Shown here: positions 43,629 through 52,624 of the stretch, one piece after another | Numbering within the stretch: position 1 is the stretch's first letter | How the letters are laid out: the number at the start of each line of letters is the position of its first letter | NCBI RefSeq assembly: GCF_047302405.1 | Contig: NZ_CP154853.1 | Span: 4,278,001 to 4,342,000, forward strand | Origin: Alkalihalobacillus sp047302405 | GTDB lineage: Bacteria; Bacillota; Bacilli; Bacillales; Bacillaceae_D | Reading direction: 5' to 3' | DNA length: 64,000 nt | Position numbers and translations under genes: made by a program | The notes under the pieces: model-generated | What the model saw: the letters and a program-made list of their open reading frames with translations, nothing else | What the model was told of the DNA's origin: nothing | Databases searched by the model: none

Positions 43629-45227
43629 ATGACAAAAGTAATTTATGTTCCATTAGATGAAAGACCTTGTAATTACGATTATCCACAAACACTAGCGGCG
43701 ATGACTGATTTGGAAATGCTTTTACCAAGCAGAGGAATGCTAGGGGATATGAAAAAGCCTGCTCAAACTAAATCAATCGTTAATTGGTTAAAATCGATAG
43801 CTACAGAGGCTAAATATGCAATTGTTTCTATTGATATGCTTCTTTATGGGGGGATTGTGCCATCTAGGTTGCATAATCATTCAGTGGAAGAGTGCTTGGC
43901 AAGGTTACATAGTTTAAAAGAATTGAAAAAGCTTAATCCATCGTTGCAAATTTTCGCCTATGACCTTATTATGCGGGTGCCAGCTTATAGTAGCAGTGAA
44001 GAGGAGCCTGATTATTATGAGCAATATGGTGCTGAAATTCATCGATTAGGCTGGTTGAGTGATAAGAGGGAGCAACTTTTAGCAACGGACGGTGAAAATA
44101 CTGAATTAGATGAACTGAAAAAGGATATTCCGGATCATATTTTGAATGATTATTTTAAAAGAAGAAATCAAAATGCACAGTTAACAAAAAAGGTTCTCGA
44201 GATGGTGGAGTTAGAGGAGATTGATTATTTAATCATTCCATTGGATGATAATGCCGAGTACGGTTTTTCAGCAATGGAACAACGTCAACTAACTTATGAG
44301 ATTGAAAAAAGAAATATTGCAGATAGAGTGGCTGTTTATCCTGGAGCAGATGAAATTGCCTGTACATTATTTGCCCGTGTATTTTGTGAAGCTAATTTAT
44401 ATACGCCAGAAATCGCTTTACGATATTCGTCAATAAATGGTCCATTTGTTATACCAAGATACGAGGATCGTAGTTTAGGAGAAAGTATTAAATCACATAT
44501 TACAGCAGCGGGTGGTGTCATTATTCATAATGAAAAAGAAAATGATTTTCTCTTAATGGTTCATTCCCCAGCCGATACACCAAAAACAATGGCTGAATCG
44601 AGCTTCTCTTATGATAAGAGGCATCGTTCTTATTTTTCAGAGGTCAATAATCGTGAGTTTATTCAAGTTATGAAGCATTTTGTAGCAAAAGGAGTAAGAG
44701 TTGCCTTAGCGGATGTCGCGATTTGCAATGGGGCTGATCATTCTTTGTTAAAGCAAGTTAAAAAGCAAGGCATGTTAGAGAGCTTAATAGCTTATGCGGG
44801 ATGGAATACAAACGGTAATACGATGGGAACGGTGGTTGCCCATGCGATAATATCCTCTTATTACCGTACAAATCCGATTAATAAACCAGTTGAATATGAA
44901 CGCAATGATCGGACCTTTTTTTATTCAAGGTTAGTAGAGGATTGGGGTTATCAATCTGTTGTGAGAAAGTATGTTTCTTATGAAGTGTTGCCAACGCTTG
45001 GACTGACTCCTAGATTTTTAGAGGAGCAAGTTGTTGATATTACGTCGTTAGTAGAGAAAGAACTTAACGAATTTATTGAGGAATATTTAAGTGATTTATC
45101 AGAGGGATATATTCAATTGAAGAATGTCTATCTTCCTTGGAGAAGAATGTTTGAAATCGGTTTTTCATTAAACTATTCAAAAACAGGTTTATTTGCACAA
45201 CCCAAATCGAAGGAATCGAGGGGATGA
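43629..45227 (+). CDS. DUF4127 family protein
   Basis: A 532-aa cytosolic protein of the DUF4127 family, recognised from the N-terminal VIYVPLDERPCNYDYPQTLA and the LLYGGIVPSRLH, DLIMRVPAYSS and PLDDNAEYGF blocks. The repeated DERP/DD and ADVAICNGADHSL motifs suggest a metal- or sugar-binding site, but no reaction is established to my knowledge. Its position between a GHL10-like protein and a GH3 hexosaminidase points to glycan breakdown. ATG at 43629 is placed 8 bases after AGGAGG; the TTG at 43623 is too close. The stop overlaps the next start (ATGA). Confidence 0.8.
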   Translation: MTKVIYVPLDERPCNYDYPQTLAAMTDLEMLLPSRGMLGDMKKPAQTKSIVNWLKSIATEAKYAIVSIDMLLYGGIVPSRLHNHSVEECLARLHSLKELKKLNPSLQIFAYDLIMRVPAYSSSEEEPDYYEQYGAEIHRLGWLSDKREQLLATDGENTELDELKKDIPDHILNDYFKRRNQNAQLTKKVLEMVELEEIDYLIIPLDDNAEYGFSAMEQRQLTYEIEKRNIADRVAVYPGADEIACTLFARVFCEANLYTPEIALRYSSINGPFVIPRYEDRSLGESIKSHITAAGGVIIHNEKENDFLLMVHSPADTPKTMAESSFSYDKRHRSYFSEVNNREFIQVMKHFVAKGVRVALADVAICNGADHSLLKQVKKQGMLESLIAYAGWNTNGNTMGTVVAHAIISSYYRTNPINKPVEYERNDRTFFYSRLVEDWGYQSVVRKYVSYEVLPTLGLTPRFLEEQVVDITSLVEKELNEFIEEYLSDLSEGYIQLKNVYLPWRRMFEIGFSLNYSKTGLFAQPKSKESRG

Positions 45228-46816
45228 AAGTGGAAGTTTGGTCTTTAAAGGAAAAAGTTGGTCAAATGTTTATAATCGCCTTTGCGGGAGAGGAAATGAC
45301 TGAGGAGCTCAAGCAAGCAATTATTGAGTGGAATGTAGGCGGGGTTATTTTGTTTCAAAGAAATTTACGAGACAATAATAAAGTTGTAAAGCTAAACAAG
45401 CAAATTCAAGCTCTTGCAAGTGAGCATAACAGACCACCTTTATGGATATCGATTGATCAAGAGGGAGGGGGAATCTCTTATCTATGGGAGGGCATGGTGT
45501 TATCTCCAGGCAATATGATTATTGCTGCTACGGGAGAAGCACAATATGCATATGATGCTGCCAAAGTAATGGGGGAGCAATTAATTGAACTAGGTTTTAC
45601 AATGAATTATGCACCGAACATTGATGTGAATAATAATCCAGCAAATCCTGTTATAGGAGCAAGAGCCTTTAGTGATTCCCCTCAAGAGGTCAGTATATTC
45701 GGTAAACACGCTGTTAGTGGATATCATGATGCTGGAGTTATTGCCGTTGCCAAACATTTTCCTGGTCACGGTGATACAGCAACTGATTCTCATCTTGGCC
45801 TTCCTGTTGTTAATAAAAGTCTTGAAGAGCTTGAGCAGCATGAACTTCTACCCTTTAAAGAAAATATAGAAGAAGGCTTGGACGCAATTATGACTGCTCA
45901 TATCGTTTTCCCGGCCATTGATAAAAAATATCCAGCAACATTAAGTAAAACAATTTTAACGGATTTATTAAGAGAAACGTATCAATTTAAAGGTTTAATT
46001 ATAACAGATTCAATGGAAATGGATGCGATTGCGAAGTTTTATGGAAGAGAAGAAGGGACGGTAAAGGCAATTCAAGCAGGAGCAGATATTATATTGGCTT
46101 GCGGTCAAGATTTAACCTCACAAAGTGCGATGATGGAACGTGTTATTCAGGCTGTTTTTAGTGGTGAGTTAGATGAAGCGGTAGTTAATGTTGCTGTTGA
46201 GAGGATTTTATTTTATAAAGATAAGTGGATGAGAAAAGAACAAATGGGAGCTCATAGCTCTTTAGCTTTTAAAAAACAGAAAGAGCATTATCGAAAACAA
46301 ATGCTCGAGATAGCTGAAGCGGGAGTTACATTGCAACGAAACGAGAGAGGTCTAATCCCAATCTTGGGGCATCAAAAAGTCAAGGTCATTAGTCAACAAA
46401 CGTATAATGATGAGAACTATATGGGTGACAGAAGAGCAATTGTCGAATACGTGTTTAACGATGGGAACTATGAAGTTGTTTATTTAGAAAAGGAAAAACC
46501 ATCTCTAATGGAAATGAGTAAGATAAGTGAATCACTTGAATTAAATCAGACTGTGCTCTTCCTCATTAATGAACGTAGAACTTTAGGTGAGGAATGGGCA
46601 ATGGCGTATCAAAAAATTTCTGAAAAGACAGATAACATTATCGTTGTTTCTTTGTGGAACCCACAAATCGTTCATCATTTTCCTAAAGAGACTCGTGTTG
46701 AAAGTTATATTGCAACTTATAGCAATACAGAAGAAGTCATCTATGCTCTTAAGAGTCTAATTGAGGGGGAAAAGCCTTTTAAAGGAATTGCTCCTGTGTC
46801 TCTTATTCATTATTAA
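45224..46816 (+). CDS. GH3 beta-N-acetylhexosaminidase (NagZ-like)
   Basis: A 530-aa glycoside hydrolase family 3 enzyme. The hexosaminidase-specific loop KHFPGHGDTATDSH is at residues 177-190, carrying the His/Asp acid-base pair, and the nucleophile is Asp262 in LIITDSMEMDAI. A C-terminal domain of about 170 residues follows, as in Bacillus NagZ. There is no signal peptide, so it acts inside the cell on imported oligomers and releases an N-acetylhexosamine. It overlaps the DUF4127 gene by four bases. It could also serve in cell-wall recycling, but no murQ or amidase is nearby. Confidence 0.92.
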   Translation: MKVEVWSLKEKVGQMFIIAFAGEEMTEELKQAIIEWNVGGVILFQRNLRDNNKVVKLNKQIQALASEHNRPPLWISIDQEGGGISYLWEGMVLSPGNMIIAATGEAQYAYDAAKVMGEQLIELGFTMNYAPNIDVNNNPANPVIGARAFSDSPQEVSIFGKHAVSGYHDAGVIAVAKHFPGHGDTATDSHLGLPVVNKSLEELEQHELLPFKENIEEGLDAIMTAHIVFPAIDKKYPATLSKTILTDLLRETYQFKGLIITDSMEMDAIAKFYGREEGTVKAIQAGADIILACGQDLTSQSAMMERVIQAVFSGELDEAVVNVAVERILFYKDKWMRKEQMGAHSSLAFKKQKEHYRKQMLEIAEAGVTLQRNERGLIPILGHQKVKVISQQTYNDENYMGDRRAIVEYVFNDGNYEVVYLEKEKPSLMEMSKISESLELNQTVLFLINERRTLGEEWAMAYQKISEKTDNIIVVSLWNPQIVHHFPKETRVESYIATYSNTEEVIYALKSLIEGEKPFKGIAPVSLIHY

Positions 46817-46856
46817 GTTTGGTGAAAATGGTGAGCAAGCAGAGGGGAGCTAATCT

Positions 46857-47798
46857 ATGGAATTTGCAATTGGAATCGATATAGGTGGAACAAAAATTGC
46901 CGCTGGTATTGTCGGAGGAGATGGGGAAGTTAAACATAAGCTCAAAATAAATACATCACAAGAAAGCAAGGAGCAAATTTTAATTGACTTAAAAGAGGTT
47001 ATTTTGAAACTGCTTGAATGGTCGGATTTACGAAAGTTAAGGGTAAGTGGGATTGGCATTGGTAGTGCAGGTCAAGTCGATGTAAAGGAAGGAAAAATTA
47101 TATCTGGTACATCCAATATTAAAGAATGGAATGACATCCCTTTACGTGATATTATCCATTCTTATACGAGTTTGCCAGTTCACGTTGATAATGATGTTAA
47201 TGTGTTGACGATAGCTGAAAAAGTCGTTGGAGCCGGGCGCAACTATGAGGAAATTGTCTGCTTAGCTTTAGGGACAGGAGTTGGTGGGGGAGTCATGACG
47301 GCTGGTAAGCTTCTACATGGTCACTGGGGAGGTGCAGCTGAACTAGGTCATTTCTCGATTAATATGAACGGTGCTCTTTGTAATTGTGGGTTGAGAGGCT
47401 GCCTAGAAACATACGCATCGGGGACTTGGATTGAGAAACAAATGAAGCAATTATTAAAAGAGGAGCAGCTTTTGGAAAAGTACGAGGCTAAAACTATCCT
47501 AAATAGTGAAGCGGTAATAGAGTTTTACCATCAAGGTGATCGATACGCGGTGCAGGTCATTGAATCAATGATTACCGCCCTTGCATACGGCATCATTAAT
47601 TTAATTCATACTTTTAACCCTGAAGTAGTCATAATGGGGGGCGGAGTGATGAGTGACGGCGAGTGGATTATACAACGACTTGAACAAGAGTTACAAACAA
47701 AAGGGCTAAGACGACTAATTGAAAAAGTTAAAATTAAGAAAGCTGAACTAGGAAACGATTCAGGGTTAATAGGAGCAGCATTACAAGTCATGATCTAA
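46857..47798 (+). CDS. ROK-family sugar kinase
   Basis: A 313-aa kinase with the phosphate-binding IGIDIGGTKIAAG, the ROK signature region LALGTGVGGGVM and the zinc-binding motif with three cysteines (CNCGLRGCLE) after a conserved His (ELGHFSI). The start follows AGAGGGGAG. ROK kinases phosphorylate glucose, GlcNAc or ManNAc. With nanE in the same operon, ManNAc kinase activity feeding ManNAc-6-P to NanE is the most economical inference. Confidence 0.9.
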   Translation: MEFAIGIDIGGTKIAAGIVGGDGEVKHKLKINTSQESKEQILIDLKEVILKLLEWSDLRKLRVSGIGIGSAGQVDVKEGKIISGTSNIKEWNDIPLRDIIHSYTSLPVHVDNDVNVLTIAEKVVGAGRNYEEIVCLALGTGVGGGVMTAGKLLHGHWGGAAELGHFSINMNGALCNCGLRGCLETYASGTWIEKQMKQLLKEEQLLEKYEAKTILNSEAVIEFYHQGDRYAVQVIESMITALAYGIINLIHTFNPEVVIMGGGVMSDGEWIIQRLEQELQTKGLRRLIEKVKIKKAELGNDSGLIGAALQVMI

Positions 47799-48300
47799 CC
47801 CTTTGCGTAGGCCTATTTTGGTCACAATAAATAGAATTATCGACTTTTGTTTAGTTTATTGTAATATAGCTAGGGATCCCTTCTGAAATTACCTTTACAA
47901 GTGGGATTCTACTTTTATTTTTAGTGAAAAATTTATTATAAAGATAATGTCGATTTTTTCTCCATAACCCAATTTATTGATATACTCTGCAGATTTGTTT
48001 ATTTCTGGTATGGGAGCTATTAGAGTTTTCTCTTCTATTCCTCAAATTTTTGCTTCGTCATGTCATCCTTTTTTATTATTGCTCCCTTTCTTAAACGAAT
48101 GAATTCGCTTTTTAAGATTCAATTATAAGAATGAATCGATGTGTAGAAGGATTTTCACAATAATTTTTCTAATTGAGTCTTATTTTGTATGTAAAAAGAT
48201 GTTTTTCTTTCGTGTAGGCATTGATCTTCTGTTCTGGAAGATACAACGGGGTTGAAAAGATGTATAATAGAAAAAAATACTCGAAAAGGCAGGAGAACTG
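47799..48300. other. 502-base intergenic region
   Basis: No gene with a ribosome-binding site was found. The 67-bp dispersed repeat copy 2 lies at 48188-48254, followed by TATAAT at about 48263 and AGGCAGGAG before the TraB-family start. The remainder is AT-rich. Confidence 0.45.
48188..48254. repeat. 67-bp dispersed direct repeat, copy 2
   Basis: Base-for-base the same as 30168-30234. It ends about 46 bases before the TraB-family start codon and could overlap its promoter or leader. Confidence 0.95.
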
Positions 48301-49467
48301 ATGTCCGAAGAGAATATTACGCGGCTACATGTGGACGGGAAAGAAATTATTTTAATTGGGACCGCCCATGTATCAAAACAAAGTGCTGAACAAGTAAAGG
48401 AAGTAATTGAAACGGAACGACCGGATTCCGTTTGTATTGAATTAGATGAGCAGCGTTATCAATCAATTATGGACGGTAACAAATGGAAAGACATGGATAT
48501 TTTCAAAGTGATTAAAGAGAAAAAAGCGACGTTACTGTTAATGAATTTAGCGATTTCCTCTTTCCAAAATAGAATGGCCGCTCAGTTTGGTGTTAAGCCT
48601 GGTCAAGAAATGATTCAAGGGATTGAGTCGGCAAAAGAAACAGGGGCAGAGCTCGTTTTAGCTGACCGTAATATTCAAACGACCTTTGCTCGAATCTGGC
48701 ATCAAATTGGTTTTAAAGGCAAGGCTGATTTAATGTATCAAATTACTGGGTCGATTTTTAGTAAAGAGACGCTCACAGAAGAAGAGATGGAAAAGATGAA
48801 GTCACAAGATATGCTGAATGCTATGCTAAAAGACTTAACAGAATCCTTTCCACGCTTAAAAAAGCCTTTAATTGATGAGCGTGATCAATATTTAGCAGAA
48901 CATATAAAGAAAGCACCAGGTGATAAGGTCGTGGCTGTACTTGGAGCCGCTCACGTACCGGGGATTACTCAGGAAATACATAATAACCATAATTTAAAGA
49001 AGTTGAATGAACGACCACCAAAAGCGAAATGGCCAAAAGTCGTTGGCTGGATGATCCCGATATTGATTATTGGTATTATTGCTTTTACCTTCTTTTCTAA
49101 TCCTGAAGCAGGGATGCAGCAAACAATGAGCTGGATTTTATGGAATGGTTCTTTTGCAGCCATTGGAGCAGCAGTGGCATTAGGTCATCCATTAGCCATT
49201 GTCTCAGCCTTTGTCGTCGCACCCTTTAGCTCACTTAATCCATTTTTATCTGCTGGTTTAGTAGCTGGACTAGTTCAAGCCTACTTTAAACGACCGAGCG
49301 TTAGAGATTTTGAGAATTTATCAAAGGACGTCCATTCAGCGAAAGGTTTTTGGCGGAATAACGTCACAAGAATCCTATTAATTGTTGTATTAGCCAACAT
49401 TGGGAGTGCACTCGGAACGTTTGTCGGCGGTGCAGATGTTGTGAGACTTTTCTTTGATAATTTATAA
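48301..49467 (+). CDS. TraB/PrgY-family membrane protein
   Basis: A 388-aa protein. The N-terminal TraB domain (IILIGTAHVSKQSAEQV, VCIELDEQRY, ADRNIQTTFARIWHQIG, VAVLGAAHVPGI) carries the two GxxH motifs and a conserved Glu, thought to be a metalloprotease-like site of the Tiki/TraB/PrgY superfamily. The C-terminal third has about four transmembrane helices (WPKVVGWMIPILIIGIIAF onward). Enterococcal PrgY/TraB lowers pheromone activity; the role in bacilli is unknown. The gene is monocistronic with its own terminator. Confidence 0.88.
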   Translation: MSEENITRLHVDGKEIILIGTAHVSKQSAEQVKEVIETERPDSVCIELDEQRYQSIMDGNKWKDMDIFKVIKEKKATLLLMNLAISSFQNRMAAQFGVKPGQEMIQGIESAKETGAELVLADRNIQTTFARIWHQIGFKGKADLMYQITGSIFSKETLTEEEMEKMKSQDMLNAMLKDLTESFPRLKKPLIDERDQYLAEHIKKAPGDKVVAVLGAAHVPGITQEIHNNHNLKKLNERPPKAKWPKVVGWMIPILIIGIIAFTFFSNPEAGMQQTMSWILWNGSFAAIGAAVALGHPLAIVSAFVVAPFSSLNPFLSAGLVAGLVQAYFKRPSVRDFENLSKDVHSAKGFWRNNVTRILLIVVLANIGSALGTFVGGADVVRLFFDNL

Positions 49468-49472
49468 GAAGG

Positions 49473-49507
49473 AAAAAGAACGGCTCATTGAGTTGTTCTT
49501 TTTTTTG
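49473..49507 (+). terminator. terminator of the TraB-family gene
   Basis: AAAAAGAAC and GTTCTTTTT close a short CTCATTGAG hairpin, followed by a T-run. Confidence 0.8.
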
Positions 49508-49743
49508 AGTGTGAGGGGTGGCATAGAGAAAAGAGGGAGAGTGAGTGGTGCCTAGATTCAGACTTAACACCGAAAAGTCAGAAGCAATCGGTAGCAAGAA
49601 CCTTCAAACTTAGGGTTCCTTATAAAAATTTATATGTTCAGAACATTCTAACTAGTAGTTGTGATATAATCACTGTTAAATCATGGTTGTTTTGTCATAG
49701 GTCTATATGTTTGATTTTGTTTTATTTAAAGGAGTTGGTTTGA

Positions 49744-50742
49744 GTGGAGAAGGTACTTGTAAATAACTTAAATGTATCCAAGCTCATGAACGAATTAAAG
49801 GAAGATAATAAGAATATGCAGGATACGATGAAAAAAATTAAGGATATTTCGATTAAATCGAATATTTTAGCTTTGAATTCAGGGATTGAAGCTGCTCGTG
49901 CAGGGGCTGCAGGGCGTGGATTCGCGGTTGTGGCAACGGAAATAAAGAAATTCGCCGAAGATAGTTTAAATGCGAGTAATGAAAGTGAAGAGTTAATTCA
50001 AAGGGTCCAGCAAAAAGCTAATGAAATTATAGCTGTGCGAACAGTGGATGTCGCTTTTGATACGATTGATAAGATTGATCGTAATTTATTTGAACGCAAT
50101 TGTGACGTTCAAGCATGGGCGACATTTGATGCGATTATGAGAAGCCTTACGCACCGAAGTGAGGAGACACAACGAGTAGCTCGAGCTTTAATGGAGAATA
50201 TTTATACGATTTATGAAGTTTATTTCGAGTTGTTGGTTCTTGATTTAAAGGGAAATGTTGTAGCTACAGCAAAGGATGAATCGTTAGTTGGACAAAATAT
50301 GACTGGGCGTGAATGGTTTGAGAAAACAATCGAGAGTGACGATGTTTATGTATCTGATCTCTATTATTCACCGTCCATTGGTGGCCATACGATTGCTTAC
50401 TCTTGTCCGGTTCGGAATGAGGATGGGGAAGCGATTGGGGTTTTTTCTACCCGTTTTAATTGGGATTTTATTTTTGATATTATTGAGCGAGTGAAACTTG
50501 ACCAAAAGAGCCAAATTGCGGTTATTAATTCGGAAGGTTACATTATTGCCTCAAAAAACAAAGAGGAAATTTTAGAAAAGAAATTGACTCATTTACAAGC
50601 CGTACAACATATTTTATCCGGAAAAGAAACACGTGGGTATACGATTGAAAATAATTGTATCTATGCTTATAGCCTGACAGAGGGTTACAACGCCTATAAA
50701 GGAAAAGGATGGTCTGTTATTGTGGAAGAGACAATTGGCTAA
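49744..50742 (+). CDS. soluble chemoreceptor-like protein with N-terminal signalling tip and C-terminal Cache domain
   Basis: A 332-aa protein with no transmembrane helix or signal peptide. Residues about 15-80 are a chemoreceptor tip (SNILALNSGIEAARAGAAGRG, FAVVATEIKKFAEDS). Residues about 150-330 form a Cache/PDC sensor domain (FELLVLDLKGNVVATAKDESL, VYVSDLYYSPSIGGHTIAYS, GVFSTRFNWDFI). This order is the reverse of normal receptors, in which the Cache domain is outside the membrane and first. The GTG start follows AAAGGAG. It could couple a cytoplasmic metabolite to CheA/CheW arrays. The ligand is unknown. Confidence 0.82.
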   Translation: MEKVLVNNLNVSKLMNELKEDNKNMQDTMKKIKDISIKSNILALNSGIEAARAGAAGRGFAVVATEIKKFAEDSLNASNESEELIQRVQQKANEIIAVRTVDVAFDTIDKIDRNLFERNCDVQAWATFDAIMRSLTHRSEETQRVARALMENIYTIYEVYFELLVLDLKGNVVATAKDESLVGQNMTGREWFEKTIESDDVYVSDLYYSPSIGGHTIAYSCPVRNEDGEAIGVFSTRFNWDFIFDIIERVKLDQKSQIAVINSEGYIIASKNKEEILEKKLTHLQAVQHILSGKETRGYTIENNCIYAYSLTEGYNAYKGKGWSVIVEETIG

Positions 50743-50884
50743 GAGACGAATGGAATGAAGTGAAGAGATTAACAATCAATGAAAAGGCTGAAACGGAATG
50801 CTAATCTTTTGTTTTGATACATCACGTGATTTTTGGAAAATAATTATGCCATGTAACGGTGTTGGAATTTAGATGATTTTACAA

Positions 50885-50914
50885 TAAAAAGAAGAAGGCG
50901 TGTGATAGCCTTCT
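50885..50914 (-). terminator. terminator of the kdgA-kdgK-Ldh gene group
   Basis: On the minus strand AGAAGGC-N8-GCCTTCT is followed by TCTTTTTATTG. The stem begins at the kdgA stop codon. Confidence 0.75.
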
Positions 50915-51545
50915 ATCTAACTTCCTTCACCTTATTTACATATTGTGCGGCATGATGTTGAAGTCCAATCCAATCTTGTGTTTCAATTAAGTTCTTTGGA
51001 AATAAGGAACCACCTGCCCCTACCGCTACGGCTCCGGCTTTTATGAACGTTTTAATCGTATCTAAGTTAACTCCACCAGTTGGCATCATTTTGATATGGT
51101 TAAGTGGACCTGTGACGGCTTTAATAAAGTTTGCCCCGACTACATCCGCAGGGAAAACTTTTACGACATCAGCACCCCATTCAATGGCTTGTAATGCTTC
51201 TGTTGGCGTAAAAATACCTGGAATCATAATCTTGCCATATCGTTTCGTTGCTCGAATGGTGGCTTCACTGAGTGTTGGTGCAAAGACAAATTCAGCTCCA
51301 GAGTCAATCGCTTTCACAGCGGTCTCAGCATCAAGTACGGTACCCGCTCCGACTACCACCTCTTCACCGAATTTCGCTCGTAATTTGGTAATCGTTCTAA
51401 ATGCATCATCTGAATCAACGGTAATTTCTAATCCTGTAATACCACCTGCAACTAATGCTTGGGCAATTTCTTCCACATGTTCCACTGGCAGCTTACGCAT
51501 GACTGCCACAACTCCAGATGATAGTAGTGTTTCTAATCGACTCAT
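50913..51545 (-). CDS. kdgA: 2-keto-3-deoxy-6-phosphogluconate aldolase
   Basis: A 210-aa class I aldolase (KDPG/KHG family) that splits KDPG into pyruvate and glyceraldehyde-3-phosphate. Motifs: VVAVMRKLPVEH, GLEITVDSDDA, VVGAGTVLDAETA, the Schiff-base lysine in DVVKVFPADVVG and MMPTGGVNLDT. It overlaps kdgK by four bases, so the last two steps of hexuronate breakdown are translationally coupled. Confidence 0.94.
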   Translation of the reverse strand: MSRLETLLSSGVVAVMRKLPVEHVEEIAQALVAGGITGLEITVDSDDAFRTITKLRAKFGEEVVVGAGTVLDAETAVKAIDSGAEFVFAPTLSEATIRATKRYGKIMIPGIFTPTEALQAIEWGADVVKVFPADVVGANFIKAVTGPLNHIKMMPTGGVNLDTIKTFIKAGAVAVGAGGSLFPKNLIETQDWIGLQHHAAQYVNKVKEVR

Positions 51546-52522
51546 CGGAAAACCCCTCCTGATGTAGGCTTATTTTTTTGATTAATAAAAGCATCTAATT
51601 CTTCTCTGCTTGGCATTCCTTCCACATCCCCTAATGAACATACTACTAATGCTCCTACGGCGGCGCCCATTTGGACAGCTTGTTTTAAAGGTTTCCCTTC
51701 AAGAAGACCGCTTAAGACACCAGCGGCAAAACCATCTCCTGCTCCAATTGGATCGACGACTCGATGGACCCCGTAGCTAGGGATACGACCACTATCGCCA
51801 TTCTTTTCGGCAAAAAAAGAATACTCAGCTCCGTTTTTTATGACGACTTGTTTCGGACCACGGCTCAAAATATGGCGAGCGATTTCTTCTTCATCCTCTA
51901 ATTGATACATCCAAATAGCTTCGTCTAAGCCTGGCATAACTAAATCGGCTTTTTCTGTTAACTCTTGCAGCAATGTTCTAGCTTTTTCTTCACCATATTG
52001 TTTGATGAGTGTATGTCTTAAATTGGGATCGAAGGAGATAAAAATATTGTTCTCTTTAGCCACTTGAATGGCTTTTTTTACAGCCTCCTCGCAACTGTCA
52101 CTCAATAGAGGTGTAATCCCTGTTAGATGAAGGATTTTAGCATATTTAATTTGTCCGATTGCTAAGTCATTAACGGAAAACTGACTTGCAGCCGATCCTT
52201 TTCGATAATAATACACATTCGTTTCTTCTGGTCGAACTTTTTCTTTTATATACAATCCTGTAGGAGCCTCACTTGTATTCGTGACATAATCTGTATTGAC
52301 ACCTTCAGACCGAATCGATTTCACGACAAAGGTACCGAGTTCATCGTTACTTACTTTGCTCATCCACAAGGCTTTATGTCCTAATTTTTGAACAGCAATG
52401 GCAAGATTGGATTCGGCTCCACCAATACGTTTAGTGAATTCGTTTACATAACTTAGTTTTCCCGCTTCTTTTGCTTCAAATAAAACCATCGTTTCACCAA
52501 ATGTTACGACTTCAGCTTTCAT
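51542..52522 (-). CDS. kdgK: 2-keto-3-deoxygluconate kinase
   Basis: A 326-aa PfkB-family (ribokinase-like) kinase that phosphorylates KDG to KDPG. It has the N-terminal FGETMVLFEA, the RIGGAESNLAIAVQKLG substrate region and the catalytic/anion-hole motif DPIGAGDGFAAGVLSGLLEG with the base Asp. The start follows AAAGGAGG. It receives KDG from mannonate dehydratase encoded on the opposite strand at 58320. Confidence 0.93.
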   Translation of the reverse strand: MKAEVVTFGETMVLFEAKEAGKLSYVNEFTKRIGGAESNLAIAVQKLGHKALWMSKVSNDELGTFVVKSIRSEGVNTDYVTNTSEAPTGLYIKEKVRPEETNVYYYRKGSAASQFSVNDLAIGQIKYAKILHLTGITPLLSDSCEEAVKKAIQVAKENNIFISFDPNLRHTLIKQYGEEKARTLLQELTEKADLVMPGLDEAIWMYQLEDEEEIARHILSRGPKQVVIKNGAEYSFFAEKNGDSGRIPSYGVHRVVDPIGAGDGFAAGVLSGLLEGKPLKQAVQMGAAVGALVVCSLGDVEGMPSREELDAFINQKNKPTSGGVFR

Positions 52523-52624
52523 GTTTTATCCTCCTTTTTGAACAGAACCACTTTTTTTAAGAACATTATAAACGGTAGCAACTATTATTCTTCTAAGTAC
52601 CCATTTTGAGAAAAGACTTTTAGT

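Noticed and set aside
45224..46816. Peptidoglycan recycling operon (murQ-murR-murP-nagZ type)
   Set aside because: An RpiR regulator and NagZ-like enzyme are present, but there is no MurQ etherase, MurNAc PTS or amidase; NanE and the Lpl importer point to another glycan.
50309..50494. Plus-strand 61-codon ORF inside the Cache-domain protein
   Set aside because: Out-of-frame shadow of a conserved domain.
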